From JBMDXK01 sp048594375 (GTDB lineage: Bacteria > Pseudomonadota > Alphaproteobacteria > Rhizobiales > Methylopilaceae), in contig JBMDXK010000034.1 in NCBI GenBank assembly GCA_048594375.1, forward strand, positions 124,001 to 188,000: DNA of 64,000 nt, written 5' to 3'. The notes under the pieces were generated by a model that worked only from the letters and a program-made list of their open reading frames with translations, was not told where the DNA came from and ran no database searches. Position numbers and translations under genes: made by a program. Positions within the stretch are counted from its first letter, which is position 1, and each line of letters opens with the position of its first letter. This document shows positions 1 through 8,731 of this stretch, piece by piece.

Positions 1-170
1 GTCAAAATAGCCGCAACTTCAAGAGGATGCGAAAAATAGGGATCACCCGATGCGCGTTTTTGGCTTCCATGCGCTTTCATTGCATAGACATAGGCCCTGT
101 TTAACAAGGATTCGTCTGTTGCAGGATTATAGGCTCGGACACGCTCAACGAGTTCAAATTGCCGGATCAT
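1..170 (-). CDS. rel: RelA/SpoT-type (p)ppGpp synthetase/hydrolase, N-terminal part only
   Basis: This is the first 56 codons of a bifunctional Rel protein, which makes and degrades the stringent-response alarmone (p)ppGpp in the cytoplasm. The reading starts MIRQFELVERV and contains the segments YVYAMKAHGSQKRASGDPYF and SHPLEVAAIL, the start of the HD hydrolase domain with its first metal-binding His. The ATG at 170 is chosen because the upstream ATG at 187 runs into a stop after six codons. The gene leaves the window at position 1. It lies downstream of rpoZ on the same strand, the usual alphaproteobacterial order. Confidence 0.85.
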   Translation of the reverse strand, partial: MIRQFELVERVRAYNPATDESLLNRAYVYAMKAHGSQKRASGDPYFSHPLEVAAIL

Positions 171-470
171 AAGGCGAAAAACACCATGCGGAATAAATGT
201 ATAAAAACGACCACAAAGATGCACTTGAATGACGAATCGCACAAGGCACACAGTGAGTGTTTTTTTTGTAAAGCAGAAAAGTATAGAGAATGATAAAAAA
301 AACCCCATACGAAAACATCACATGGAGCTCAAATTCACATTTTTATAAAAATACGATGCACTTCAATCGTGTGGAATCGCAACGGCAAAAAAACATGCTT
401 TTTTGCTGAAATGAATACCTTGTTGCAAAGAACCACACGATAAAAAGATTATGGTATTTGCCATCCAAGA
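171..470. other. rpoZ-rel intergenic region
   Basis: About 300 AT-rich bases with no supported gene. An A/T-stem hairpin (GCAAAAAA and TTTTTTGC arms, 385-406) sits about 65 nt after the rpoZ stop and could be a weak terminator or attenuator between rpoZ and rel. The short ORFs here have no coding character. Confidence 0.4.
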
Positions 471-857
471 TTAATCATCGTCATCGGATGTATCGGCCGG
501 AGGCTGCAATCCTTCAAGGCCAGCGAGCAGTTCTTCTTCTGTCATACGATCAAAAACAACATTGCCCTGTTCACCATTGCCCTCTTGCGTTGCAATTAAC
601 GGCACAGATTCCGGCTCAGGCTCATCCACTTCGACATATTTCTGAAGGGAATGAATCAAATCTTCTTCCAGATCATCCGGCTCTACAGTTTGATCGGCGA
701 TCTCACGCAGAGCAACCACCGTATTTTTATCGTTATCCCGATCAATGGTGAGCGCAGCGCCACCGGAAATCATGCGCGCACGATGGGAAGCCAACAAAAC
801 CAGCTTGAACCGGTTCGTCACTTTATCAATGCAATCTTCAACTGTAACGCGGGCCAT
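471..857 (-). CDS. rpoZ: DNA-directed RNA polymerase omega subunit
   Basis: A 128-residue omega subunit, which helps assemble and stabilise the beta-prime subunit of RNA polymerase. The N-terminal half carries the family signature (MARVTVEDCIDKV, NRFKLVLLASHRARMIS) and the conserved helix ending VVALREIAD. The C-terminal tail is acidic and ends in DDDD, as in other alphaproteobacterial omegas. It is transcribed away from the NYN gene and towards rel. The start is supported by the canonical MARVTVEDC beginning. Confidence 0.95.
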   Translation of the reverse strand: MARVTVEDCIDKVTNRFKLVLLASHRARMISGGAALTIDRDNDKNTVVALREIADQTVEPDDLEEDLIHSLQKYVEVDEPEPESVPLIATQEGNGEQGNVVFDRMTEEELLAGLEGLQPPADTSDDDD

Positions 858-1171
858 TAATATACCTTTGAAAAAGCTGGCGTGTGTCCACGCGAATGCA
901 GGAATATTTTCCTGACTGTTACTGTACGCTTTAGCACCTAAACCGTCGCAATTTCAAGCACAAAAACCTGCTTTTTATCACAAAGTGGATTATTGCAGCA
1001 TGAATCAGGCTTGACTCATGCTTGAATGTGGCTTTCAAATGAAATAATTGTCGCCAAATTTACTCGACCAACCCCTTTCGTTAACCGTTTCTTACCACCT
1101 TCAGTTTTAATACATATTCATATCTTTAAACATTGATTTTAAAATATCCTTTTCAAAAATGAGCTTACTCT
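858..1171. promoter_or_regulatory. Divergent promoter region rpoZ / NYN gene
   Basis: A 314-base gap between divergent genes, without an ORF of its own. On the minus strand a plausible rpoZ promoter is TTGAAA (957-952), a 17-bp spacer, then CTAAAG (934-929), in the style of alphaproteobacterial housekeeping promoters. The plus-strand half before 1172 is very AT-rich and should hold the promoter of the NYN gene, but no clear hexamer pair stands out. Confidence 0.4.
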
Positions 1172-1804
1172 ATGACCGCAAATAAAAAAATTGCTCTCTT
1201 TATTGATGGTGCAAACTTTTATTCAACAGCAAAAAATGCTGGCTTTGATGTTGATTATCGCAAGTTATTGCAAGAATTTGGCAAAATGGGTAATCTTGTT
1301 CGCGCTTATTACTACACAGCCATGATTGAAGATCAGGAATATTCTTCATTAAGACCGCTTGTCGATTGGTTGGATTACAATGGCTATACTGTTGTAACCA
1401 AGCCAACCAAGGAATATGTTGATGGCTCCACAGGCCGCCGTAAATTCAAAGGCAATATGGATGTGGAAATGACTATTGATGCTATCGAGCTTGCGCCTCG
1501 CCTCGACCATGCCTTTATTTTTTCCGGTGATGGCGATTTGCGCGCGATGGTGGAAGCTCTGCAACGCAAGGCCGTCCGCGTAACAGTGGTTTCATCCGTT
1601 GCGACACAACCTGCCATGGCCTCCGACGAGTTGCGACGTCAGGCAGATGAATTTCTTGATATTATGGATATGGCGGGACGCATTGGCCGACCCGCTCTTG
1701 ACCATAACCGCGCTGATAAAACAGAACGCAATAATACTGAACGTTCTGTTGCGCCTTCCTCACGCGGTGTACGCGGTGCGGAATTTGCAGAAGATTATGA
1801 CTAG
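1172..1804 (+). CDS. NYN-domain (LabA/DUF88-type) PIN-like nuclease
   Basis: A 210-residue protein with a NYN domain over residues 1-165, a PIN-fold predicted RNase. Visible acidic motifs are ALFIDGANFY (first catalytic Asp and Asn), KGNMDVEMTIDAI and FIFSGDGDLRAMVEAL, the typical metal-binding Asp set. The C-terminal 40 residues are charged and probably disordered. It lies 9 bp before the uracil-DNA glycosylase gene on the same strand and is probably co-transcribed with it. The substrate is unknown; RNA processing is inferred from the fold only. Confidence 0.88.
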   Translation: MTANKKIALFIDGANFYSTAKNAGFDVDYRKLLQEFGKMGNLVRAYYYTAMIEDQEYSSLRPLVDWLDYNGYTVVTKPTKEYVDGSTGRRKFKGNMDVEMTIDAIELAPRLDHAFIFSGDGDLRAMVEALQRKAVRVTVVSSVATQPAMASDELRRQADEFLDIMDMAGRIGRPALDHNRADKTERNNTERSVAPSSRGVRGAEFAEDYD

Positions 1805-1813
1805 ACGTCAGGC

Positions 1814-2479
1814 ATGATTCCACTTTCCTCGCCTCGGCACATACTTGCACCTGAGCCAGACTGCCCTCTTTGCCCACGGCTTGCTGCTTTCCGCCATCAT
1901 TGGCGGGAAAAGCAACCCGGCTGGTTCAATGCTCCTGTTCCCTCTTTCGGTGAACCCGACGCTCCGTTGCTGATTGTTGGGCTCGCACCAGGCTTGCAGG
2001 GAGCCAATCGCACAGGCCGACCCTTTACAGCAGATTATGCAGGCGACCTTCTTTACAGCACGTTGCTCGCATATGGATTTGCAAAAGGTACATACGCGGC
2101 GCATATCAATGATGGGCTAAAATTAGTGAACGCGCGGATTGCCAATGCTGTTCGCTGCGTGCCGCCTGAAAACAAACCCACACCGCTTGAAGCGCGCACA
2201 TGCCGCCCGTTTTTACATGCCGAACTTCTCGGTGCTTATCCACGCAAGGCAGTAGTGGCTCTTGGAAAAATTGCTCACGATGCCACCATTAAAACGCTCA
2301 ATGGCAAACTTTCACATTATCCTTTTGCACATGGCGCACAACACGATATAGCGGGGATGCGGATTTTTGATAGCTACCACTGCTCGCGTTACAATACCAA
2401 CACTGGACGCCTAACAACCGAAATGTTTATGCAAATCTTTGAAGCAGTCAGACATTACATAAATTCAAGCCAGATATAA
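1814..2479 (+). CDS. Family 5-type uracil-DNA glycosylase (UDGb)
   Basis: A 221-residue base-excision-repair enzyme that removes uracil and deaminated bases from DNA. Motif A reads GLAPGLQGANRTGRPFT and motif B SYHCSRYNTNTGRLT, the pattern of the [4Fe-4S] UDGb family rather than the Ung family. Candidate cluster cysteines are in CPLCPRL, AVRCVPP and ARTCRPF. The ATG at 1814 lies 9 bp after the NYN gene stop. In many Rhizobiales this gene is found near rpoZ/NYN genes; that remark is from family knowledge, not from the window. Confidence 0.9.
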   Translation: MIPLSSPRHILAPEPDCPLCPRLAAFRHHWREKQPGWFNAPVPSFGEPDAPLLIVGLAPGLQGANRTGRPFTADYAGDLLYSTLLAYGFAKGTYAAHINDGLKLVNARIANAVRCVPPENKPTPLEARTCRPFLHAELLGAYPRKAVVALGKIAHDATIKTLNGKLSHYPFAHGAQHDIAGMRIFDSYHCSRYNTNTGRLTTEMFMQIFEAVRHYINSSQI

Positions 2480-2542
2480 TCCATTTTTAGATAAAACAAT
2501 TATAAGGCTTTGATTTTCATCAATAAAAATAATAATGCTTTA

Positions 2543-3406
2543 TCATTTTTTAGCCGTAAGATGATAACGCCATACTATCCATTGTATCCGCAGCCGCGAA
2601 AAACCGGTCTTTGCATTAAAAAGATCATAGTTTGCACGGATCATTCGTTTATGAAATGGCCGCACAAGAGCCAATTCTGCAAAAACAGGCTTGAAATAAT
2701 GCGGCATCTGGCATATTTCTGCTTCAGCCGCCTGAAGATGCGCAAGCATACAATCACCCAGATGCTGCCACAACAGCCTGAGCGCCGCATTTACCTCACG
2801 CTCCGCAAACATATTCCGGCTCACCCCAAACCGAGCCATAAGAGAAACAGGCACAAGAAACCGCCCTCTTGAGCCATCATTGCTAAAATCGCTTAACAGA
2901 CGCAAAAGTCCGAGCGCTACCCCAGCATGACCACACGCTACAGCACCTCCCGGATCTTTTCCTTGCGCTAAAATTAGTGTTGCCAAGCGCATACGAGCTG
3001 AAATTGTTTCTCCCAAATACCCCTCAAGCTCATTCATATCTGCCACCGGATCATCATACAGGGTGTCAATATGTGCATTGACCATGGCAATCATAGCATC
3101 AGACGGCAGATTATAATGTGCTATAATATCTTGCAAAACACGCGCTTGCGGATGTTGGCGGCCTTCCTCATACCGGGTATTATCCAGCACTTCCTGCCAC
3201 CACTGTAAGCGGATTTCACCTAAGAATGGCTCACGAACATTCTGAGGCATTCCAGAAATTTCAGTTGTAAAATTATAAAGCGCATACAGCGCATTGCGTT
3301 GTTCTTCTGGTACAAAAAGACATGAAAACCAAAGATTGTAATCCTTTTGTCGCAACTGCGCGCCACACACCGCAAACGCATCAAGTGACTCACTCTTTTC
3401 GTGCAT
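2543..3406 (-). CDS. Squalene/phytoene synthase family protein (NDUFAF6-like)
   Basis: A 287-residue all-helical isoprenoid-synthase-fold protein. It carries family segments such as RNALYALYNFTTEI, GEIRLQWWQEVLD and a region like IDTLYDDPVADMNELEGYL, but the Asp-rich motifs of true phytoene synthases are degenerate. That pattern fits the NDUFAF6 (C8orf38) group, complex I assembly factors. The ATG at 3406 is preferred over 3433: it follows an AAGAG ribosome site and avoids overlap with the upstream stop at 3423. The neighbouring Mth938/NDUFAF3-like gene supports a respiratory-assembly role, which is inference. Confidence 0.8.
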   Translation of the reverse strand: MHEKSESLDAFAVCGAQLRQKDYNLWFSCLFVPEEQRNALYALYNFTTEISGMPQNVREPFLGEIRLQWWQEVLDNTRYEEGRQHPQARVLQDIIAHYNLPSDAMIAMVNAHIDTLYDDPVADMNELEGYLGETISARMRLATLILAQGKDPGGAVACGHAGVALGLLRLLSDFSNDGSRGRFLVPVSLMARFGVSRNMFAEREVNAALRLLWQHLGDCMLAHLQAAEAEICQMPHYFKPVFAELALVRPFHKRMIRANYDLFNAKTGFSRLRIQWIVWRYHLTAKK

Positions 3407-3422
3407 AGGATACTCTTTTATT

Positions 3423-3788
3423 CTATACAGCAATTAAGGCAGCACCAATATTCCGCCCTTCTTGCAAAAGAATATTATATGTACGGGCAGCTGCACCTGT
3501 GGTCATTACTTCAGGATGAAACCCTGCTTTATGCAATGCTTCCAAAAGATCAGCTTTGAGAAAGACCTGTTTTTCACCCGTGCCAATCAACAAATGCCGC
3601 ACTGAATTATCTTCTTGCACTTTTGCAAAATGCTCGAAGGTCAATTCGTGAACATCCGCTACAGGCCACTCCCATACGCCAGAAGGTAGAAAAAGCAATG
3701 AGCCTGTATGTGACATTTCAGCAAAACGAAACCCCCCCTTACCATAACTTTCAATGACAGCAGGATAAGGATAATACCCTTTTTGCAT
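3423..3788 (-). CDS. Mth938-domain protein (DUF498, NDUFAF3-like)
   Basis: A 121-residue protein of the Mth938-like family. It has the family core TGSLLFLPSGVWEWPV, HLLIGTGEKQ and a C-terminal TTGAAARTYNILLQEGR. Mitochondrial homologues (NDUFAF3) help assemble respiratory complex I. Its ATG overlaps the secF stop in TGATG form, so it is translationally coupled to secF. The squalene-synthase-like gene follows 17 bp later, giving a yajC-secD-secF-mth938-NDUFAF6-like operon. Confidence 0.88.
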   Translation of the reverse strand: MQKGYYPYPAVIESYGKGGFRFAEMSHTGSLLFLPSGVWEWPVADVHELTFEHFAKVQEDNSVRHLLIGTGEKQVFLKADLLEALHKAGFHPEVMTTGAAARTYNILLQEGRNIGAALIAV

Positions 3789-4732
3789 CAGGCATTATCC
3801 TGCACAGGGAGCCGGTCTGCCGCCTTGCTGTTTTCAAGCCCGAAAACCAGCAATAGCGGTGCTGCAATCAAAGGGGTTGAAAGAGTGCCGATGACAATGC
3901 CTGCCATGATGGAAATTGCAAACCCCTGAACAATATCACCTGCGAAAAATGCCAGCACAGCCATAGCAATAAACGCCGCAAGCGATGTAATAACCGTGCG
4001 CCAGAATGTATTATCAATGGCACGTTCAATTACATCGGCAACGGGCAAATGCTCGTCATTGAATTTCAACATGGAACGGATACGGTTATAAACAACAACA
4101 GTATCATTGAGCGAATAACCCATAACAGTCAAAAGCGCGGCCATACTCAAAAGATTGAATTCAATTCCTGTAAGCGATAAAACTCCAGCAACCAGTACAA
4201 TATCCAGCAACGTGGTAACAATACCGCCCAAAGCAAAGGCTAAACCATACCGGAAAAAGAAATAGATAAAGATCACTGCAAAAGAAACAACTACCGCAAT
4301 CAGTGCATTTTTCAGACGCTCTTGCGATATTTCAGGTTCTACTGTTTCAATCCGGCGAATATCATAATTGCTGTTCACCAGTGTTTCATAGACCAACTCC
4401 GTAAGCGCCTGCCGCTCTCCGCTCTCTTCTGAACCATCGTCGGGAAGCTCAATAATAAGCTGCCGCTCGTCACCAAAACGCTTTACACGAATATCCACCG
4501 TCTCAAGAGCCGTAAGTTCATCCTGCAACTCCGCAGAGTTTGCCTTTTCAGTACGGGACTGCACTTCAATGATTGTACCGCCTTTGTAATCAATACTGGT
4601 ATTAAAACCACGCACAGCCATTGAACCCAATGCTACCAGAGCTAAAAACAAAGCTATTGCAAAACTGTAGCGCCGCCAGGCAATGCACTTCAGACGTGGA
4701 TTTAAGGGAAGCAACCGAAAAAGACCCACCAT
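3788..4732 (-). CDS. secF: Protein translocase subunit SecF
   Basis: A 314-residue inner-membrane accessory subunit of the Sec translocase, which with SecD uses the proton motive force to pull proteins out. There is one N-terminal membrane segment, a periplasmic domain with FNTSIDYKGGTIIEV, then five membrane segments with SLNDTVVVYNRIR and the RND-type C-terminal block. The ATG at 4732 (MVGLFRLLPL) follows a strong GGAGGAGC site and is preferred to the upstream in-frame start at 4759. SecD and SecF are separate genes here, with 117 bp between them. Confidence 0.95.
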   Translation of the reverse strand: MVGLFRLLPLNPRLKCIAWRRYSFAIALFLALVALGSMAVRGFNTSIDYKGGTIIEVQSRTEKANSAELQDELTALETVDIRVKRFGDERQLIIELPDDGSEESGERQALTELVYETLVNSNYDIRRIETVEPEISQERLKNALIAVVVSFAVIFIYFFFRYGLAFALGGIVTTLLDIVLVAGVLSLTGIEFNLLSMAALLTVMGYSLNDTVVVYNRIRSMLKFNDEHLPVADVIERAIDNTFWRTVITSLAAFIAMAVLAFFAGDIVQGFAISIMAGIVIGTLSTPLIAAPLLLVFGLENSKAADRLPVQDNA

Positions 4733-4849
4733 TTTTGCTCCTCCTCTGTGTAGCTTCAATCCAGGTAATGGCCAGAAAAGCTATTTCAACAATTAATTTA
4801 TTGAGTAAAAAATATTTTATAACAGATACTTATAGCAAGAAAGACTTCG

Positions 4850-6211
4850 CTATAAAGGCAACACGCGCGGCCGATGCAGTTTCAACCATACGGCAATAAT
4901 CAGCCGGTTCACGCTATAAGCCGTAAAAACAGTTGTGAAAATACCAAGAACCATTGTCAACGCAAATCCACGCACAGGCCCCGCCCCCGCTAAAACGGCG
5001 AGCACAATACAAATCAGCAATAAGACAATATTAGAATCAAGAATCGTTGCAAGAGCACGGAAAAAACCTTTATCGACAGCATTCACAGCCGTTTTTCCAC
5101 GCAGAATTTCATCACGAATACGCTCATAAACAATAATATTGGCGTCCACAGACATGGCGATTGTCAAGATGAAGGCTGCAAGCGCAGGCAACGTCAACGG
5201 AACAGATAGTGCTGACATCAGGCCAATCATCATTGCCATCAGCACAATCACTGAAATTGTAGAGAAAACACCAAAAAGACCGTACATGAGAATCATAAAG
5301 GCAAACATTGCCAGCGTGGATACAAGAGCTGCCCATAATCCTGCTGCGCTTGCATCCTTGCCAAGACCAGGCAACACCGTTCTTTCATCCACGACGTTAA
5401 ACCGTGCAGGAAGAACACCGCTGCTTAACACAGCAGCAAGATCTTGTGCTTGCGCATAAGTAAACCGACCGGAGAGCAATGCTGTTCCAGTTGTAATTGG
5501 CTGCTCAATCACGGGAGCGGAAACAACATCGCCATCGAGTATGATTGCAAGTCTTTTTCCAATATTCTGGTTGGTAAGTTCTTGCAGCTTTTCGGCGCCG
5601 TTAGTGGTCAATATGAGACGAACCACACCACCATCTTCCCGATCCTCTTCCGCAGAAGCGCTTTGAATATGATGGGCATCAAGCAGATTTTCGCCCTCTA
5701 CAAGATAGCTTTGAGGAGGATCATCGGGAGAATAAAGAACAGAAACACCTGCTGGCAGATCTGCATCCGGATTTTGCAAAATGGTGTCGGAGTCCTGCCT
5801 CACAAAGCGAAACTGGAGGTTTGCTGTCTGCCCAAGATAATCTTTAAGCCGACCCACATCGTCCATACCTGCAACCTGTACAAGAATACGGTTTTTTGTA
5901 AGACGAGAAACAGTCCAGCCATCGGCATTCACGTTATGAAAAAACAGTTCCACCCGCTTGTTTATAACCGCCACACTTTCTTTTACAAGAGCGCCACGGC
6001 TGCGTCCTTCAACCGCCGATTCATCCAGTTCGAGAATAAGCTGCGCACCGCCCTTGAGATCAAACCCTTCCTGCAAGGCCTTATGAGGCAGCCAGACAGG
6101 AAGAGATGCTCGCACAGAAGGCGGCAGAATGTTGGGAACAGCCAACAGTACGCCACAAAACACGGCAACGCCGACAAACGCAATCCTGAGTTTTGTAAAA
6201 TGCAGCAGCAT
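4850..6211 (-). CDS. secD: Protein translocase subunit SecD
   Basis: A 453-residue SecD, partner of SecF in the inner membrane. Visible features are an N-terminal membrane segment, the periplasmic P1 region starting GFDLKGGAQLILELD, the hinge segment near VAGMDDVGRLKDYLGQTANL, and a C-terminal six-helix block with SVDANIIVYERIRDE. The ORF is intact and of compact length (E. coli SecD is longer). It starts 33 bp after the yajC stop, consistent with one operon. Confidence 0.95.
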   Translation of the reverse strand: MLLHFTKLRIAFVGVAVFCGVLLAVPNILPPSVRASLPVWLPHKALQEGFDLKGGAQLILELDESAVEGRSRGALVKESVAVINKRVELFFHNVNADGWTVSRLTKNRILVQVAGMDDVGRLKDYLGQTANLQFRFVRQDSDTILQNPDADLPAGVSVLYSPDDPPQSYLVEGENLLDAHHIQSASAEEDREDGGVVRLILTTNGAEKLQELTNQNIGKRLAIILDGDVVSAPVIEQPITTGTALLSGRFTYAQAQDLAAVLSSGVLPARFNVVDERTVLPGLGKDASAAGLWAALVSTLAMFAFMILMYGLFGVFSTISVIVLMAMMIGLMSALSVPLTLPALAAFILTIAMSVDANIIVYERIRDEILRGKTAVNAVDKGFFRALATILDSNIVLLLICIVLAVLAGAGPVRGFALTMVLGIFTTVFTAYSVNRLIIAVWLKLHRPRVLPL

Positions 6212-6244
6212 ATGCTGTTCCTTATTGTAAAGAAAGGGAGATAA

Positions 6245-6589
6245 TCAGGCGGCTTCTTCGCTAACAGGTTCGCCTTTTGCACGAATATCAGAAATCATAG
6301 CACGCACAACTTTTACGCGGACATTCTCTGCTATTTCAAGAATGATTTCGTTATCATCAATCACCCGTACAATTTTTCCAACAATACCACCCGCTGTAAC
6401 TACGCTATCCCCGCGGCGGAGATTTTTGAGCATTTCCTGATGGTTTTTCATTCGTTTCTGCTGCGGACGAATAATCAGAAAATACATAATGACAAAAATA
6501 AGAACGAAAGGAAGCAAAGAAATAAGAAACTCGTTGCCACCAGCACTTGTGGCAGCTTGCGCGTAAGCGGGAGTAATCAACATCGACAA
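6245..6589 (-). CDS. yajC: Sec translocon accessory subunit YajC
   Basis: A 114-residue single-pass inner-membrane protein that associates with SecDF. A short N-terminal stretch is followed by the membrane segment FLISLLPFVLIFVIMYFLI and the diagnostic RPQQKRMKNHQEMLKNL. The cytoplasmic domain has GDSVVTAGGIVGKIVRV. It is the first gene of the yajC-secD-secF operon; the gene on the other side is divergent. Confidence 0.95.
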   Translation of the reverse strand: MSMLITPAYAQAATSAGGNEFLISLLPFVLIFVIMYFLIIRPQQKRMKNHQEMLKNLRRGDSVVTAGGIVGKIVRVIDDNEIILEIAENVRVKVVRAMISDIRAKGEPVSEEAA

Positions 6590-6747
6590 TAGCCTTTAAC
6601 GTTGCCCAAAAAGGGTGAAACGGGAACAAACTGACGCTGACTATAGCGATGCTTAACCTAAAAGCAACCATAAATCCTTATTTTTTTCTTTGCATTGCGA
6701 ACCACAAAGGTTATTCAACAGTATTTTCGTCATTTAGGAGAAAATAT

Positions 6748-7605
6748 GTGACCTATCATCCGCATCCGCTCGCAGAACCTCTATCGCGTATAGCCGATGC
6801 TTTGGAACGAATTTGTCCAAAACCTTTGCAAATTCCTGATTTTAATAAATACAATGCTTTTATCTGGTCTGCGCCGGATCAATCACTGCTGCCACTTACA
6901 CAAACCAGCGCTATTGATCTTAGCCTTTTGCACGGCATTGAGCATGTGCGCGGCCAACTGATAGAAAATACCATCAATTTTGCCCAAGGATTTCCAGCAA
7001 ATAATACTTTACTCTGGGGGGCTCGCGGTACTGGAAAGAGCTCTTTGATTAAAGCTATTCATGCAGAGATAGCCAACACATATCCGCTTAAAATTGTTGA
7101 AATTCCTAGCGAATATACTGCGACATTACCCGCTCTTATGGCAACATTGAAAGACCTGCCCTATCGCTTTATCCTCTTTTGCGACGACCTCTCGTTTGAT
7201 GGACAGGATTCTTCCTATCGCGCATTAAAATCCGTTCTGGATGGAGGACTTGAAGGGCGACCTGCCAATATTTTGCTTTACGCCACATCAAACCGGCGTC
7301 ATCTCATGCCGCGCGATATGATTGAGAATGAACGTTCAACCGCTATCCATCCTAACGAAACGGTTGAAGAAAAAGTCTCGCTCTCTGATCGTTTTGGATT
7401 ATGGCTTGGCTTTCACCCCGTTTCTCAAGATGATTTTCTTGCCATGGTTTTCAATTATGTTGATTATTTCCAAATCCCCGCAGATTCAGAAAGTATTCGC
7501 AAAGATGCAATTGAATGGGCAGCAACGCGTGGCTCCCGTTCTGGCAGAGTAGCATGGCAATTTATTCAGCATCTTGCCGGACAGTATAAAATTGCACTTT
7601 TATAA
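6748..7605 (+). CDS. DUF815 family AAA+ ATPase
   Basis: A 285-residue P-loop ATPase of the DUF815 family, common near secDF in Rhizobiales. Walker A is LLWGARGTGKSSLIKA and Walker B FILFCDDLSFD, followed by a sensor region LLYATSNRRHLMPRD. The function is unknown; the family is predicted to act as an AAA+ remodeller. The GTG at 6748 is chosen because it follows AGGAG at 7 bp; an in-frame ATG at 6649 would add 33 residues of uncharacteristic sequence. Confidence 0.88.
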   Translation: MTYHPHPLAEPLSRIADALERICPKPLQIPDFNKYNAFIWSAPDQSLLPLTQTSAIDLSLLHGIEHVRGQLIENTINFAQGFPANNTLLWGARGTGKSSLIKAIHAEIANTYPLKIVEIPSEYTATLPALMATLKDLPYRFILFCDDLSFDGQDSSYRALKSVLDGGLEGRPANILLYATSNRRHLMPRDMIENERSTAIHPNETVEEKVSLSDRFGLWLGFHPVSQDDFLAMVFNYVDYFQIPADSESIRKDAIEWAATRGSRSGRVAWQFIQHLAGQYKIALL

Positions 7606-7629
7606 CATCAAAAGAAAATAACTTTTCTG

Positions 7630-7716
7630 GCGTTCTATAGCATGAGACATATAAAATGATTACATGAACCAGGCTATAGTCTTTGTTTTTATCGCAGAGT
7701 TTTTATTTAATAAAAT
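7630..7716. repeat. Copy A of an AT-rich intergenic repeat
   Basis: Between the convergent DUF815 and Sel1 genes. The core is ATATAAAATGATTA, a short spacer, CAGGCTATAGTCTTTG, then TTTTTATCGCAGAGTTTT. The same ordered modules occur near 17.39 kb and, more weakly, near 11.67, 22.86 and 24.71 kb. No ORF is present. Confidence 0.55.
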
Positions 7717-8718
7717 CTACCGCTCAACCTCCAGCCAGCGCTCAAGGCTGATGACCGACTTTTCCTGTTCTTCACGGGAGGCCTGCTCTAATGCTTTGTT
7801 GTGGAGATCAATAACCCACGTTTCCTTTGCATCGCTTTGCTGCTCTATTTTTTGCCGCGCCAAGGCCATTAGCCCCAACCCCTTGGCGGGCTGACGCGGA
7901 ACGCCCTGCCCTGTAAATAAAATATGCCCCAGCAAAGCCTGTGATGGAATGTGATTTTTTTGTGCGGCCAAATTCAACCACTTAATAGCCTGACTGGGAT
8001 CCTTGCGCACACCATTCCCATCAAGATACATGCGCGCCAGATTGTATTGCGCATTCGGATCACCATAATTATAGGCCGCATCAGAGAACAGGCGCAAAGC
8101 AAGATTCGGTTGGGAATTTACAGATGTTCCCGCAATCCCTTCAAGATAATAAGAACCAAGCCACACCAGTGCGCTGGAAATATAAGGAGCATTTCTATGC
8201 GCTTCATAGCTTTCCGGATCATCCGAGGATTGGCGGATTATTTCATAAAAATAATCAAATGCTTTTTTATCATCATGGTTTACCCCGTCGCCTTCGGCGT
8301 ACATACGGCCAAGCATCCACTGAGCGCCTGTATGCCCTTGACCTGCTGCATATTGCAACGACAGTACCGCATCCTGTTTTTGTCCAGAATGGTAAGAAAT
8401 ACGGGCGTTTTCAAAGGCTTCTAAAGGAGAGCGCGCAATTGTTGGTGCTGGTGGCTGTGATACAGGCACAACATCCTGAATGGCTGTGCTGTTAATGACA
8501 TGCACAACCCCAGAGCCATCCGCTGGTGATGAAAGTGCTTGCGAAGATACCGGCACATCGTCTGTCTGCGCTAAAGCATAGAGGGGTACACCCACTAATG
8601 AGCCTGCACACACACACACAAACAGTTTACGGGCAAACGGGCTAGCTTGCGATCCCCATTCCTTCAAGAATGAGGACTTGCTCGCTTGCTTTACCGCGTA
8701 AACATCCGATACCTTCAT
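7717..8718 (-). CDS. Exported Sel1-repeat protein
   Basis: A 333-residue protein with a hydrophobic N-terminal export signal (LFVCVCAGSLVGVPLYALA) and at least four Sel1-like repeats in the C-terminal two thirds, for example AQWMLGRMYAEGDGV and AQYNLARMYLDGNGV. Sel1 arrays are protein-binding scaffolds. The layout resembles the rhizobial periplasmic regulator ExoR, but I cannot confirm orthology. The ATG at 8718 is preferred over 8787, which would overlap ilvD. The signal-peptide codons contain a seven-unit CA/TG dinucleotide tract (8607-8620). Confidence 0.8.
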   Translation of the reverse strand: MKVSDVYAVKQASKSSFLKEWGSQASPFARKLFVCVCAGSLVGVPLYALAQTDDVPVSSQALSSPADGSGVVHVINSTAIQDVVPVSQPPAPTIARSPLEAFENARISYHSGQKQDAVLSLQYAAGQGHTGAQWMLGRMYAEGDGVNHDDKKAFDYFYEIIRQSSDDPESYEAHRNAPYISSALVWLGSYYLEGIAGTSVNSQPNLALRLFSDAAYNYGDPNAQYNLARMYLDGNGVRKDPSQAIKWLNLAAQKNHIPSQALLGHILFTGQGVPRQPAKGLGLMALARQKIEQQSDAKETWVIDLHNKALEQASREEQEKSVISLERWLEVER

Positions 8719-8731
8719 CAAAGTCACACCT

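Noticed and set aside
5444..6244. A 266-codon plus-strand frame opposite secD
   Set aside because: The secD reading is certain, and the opposite frame lacks any protein signature.
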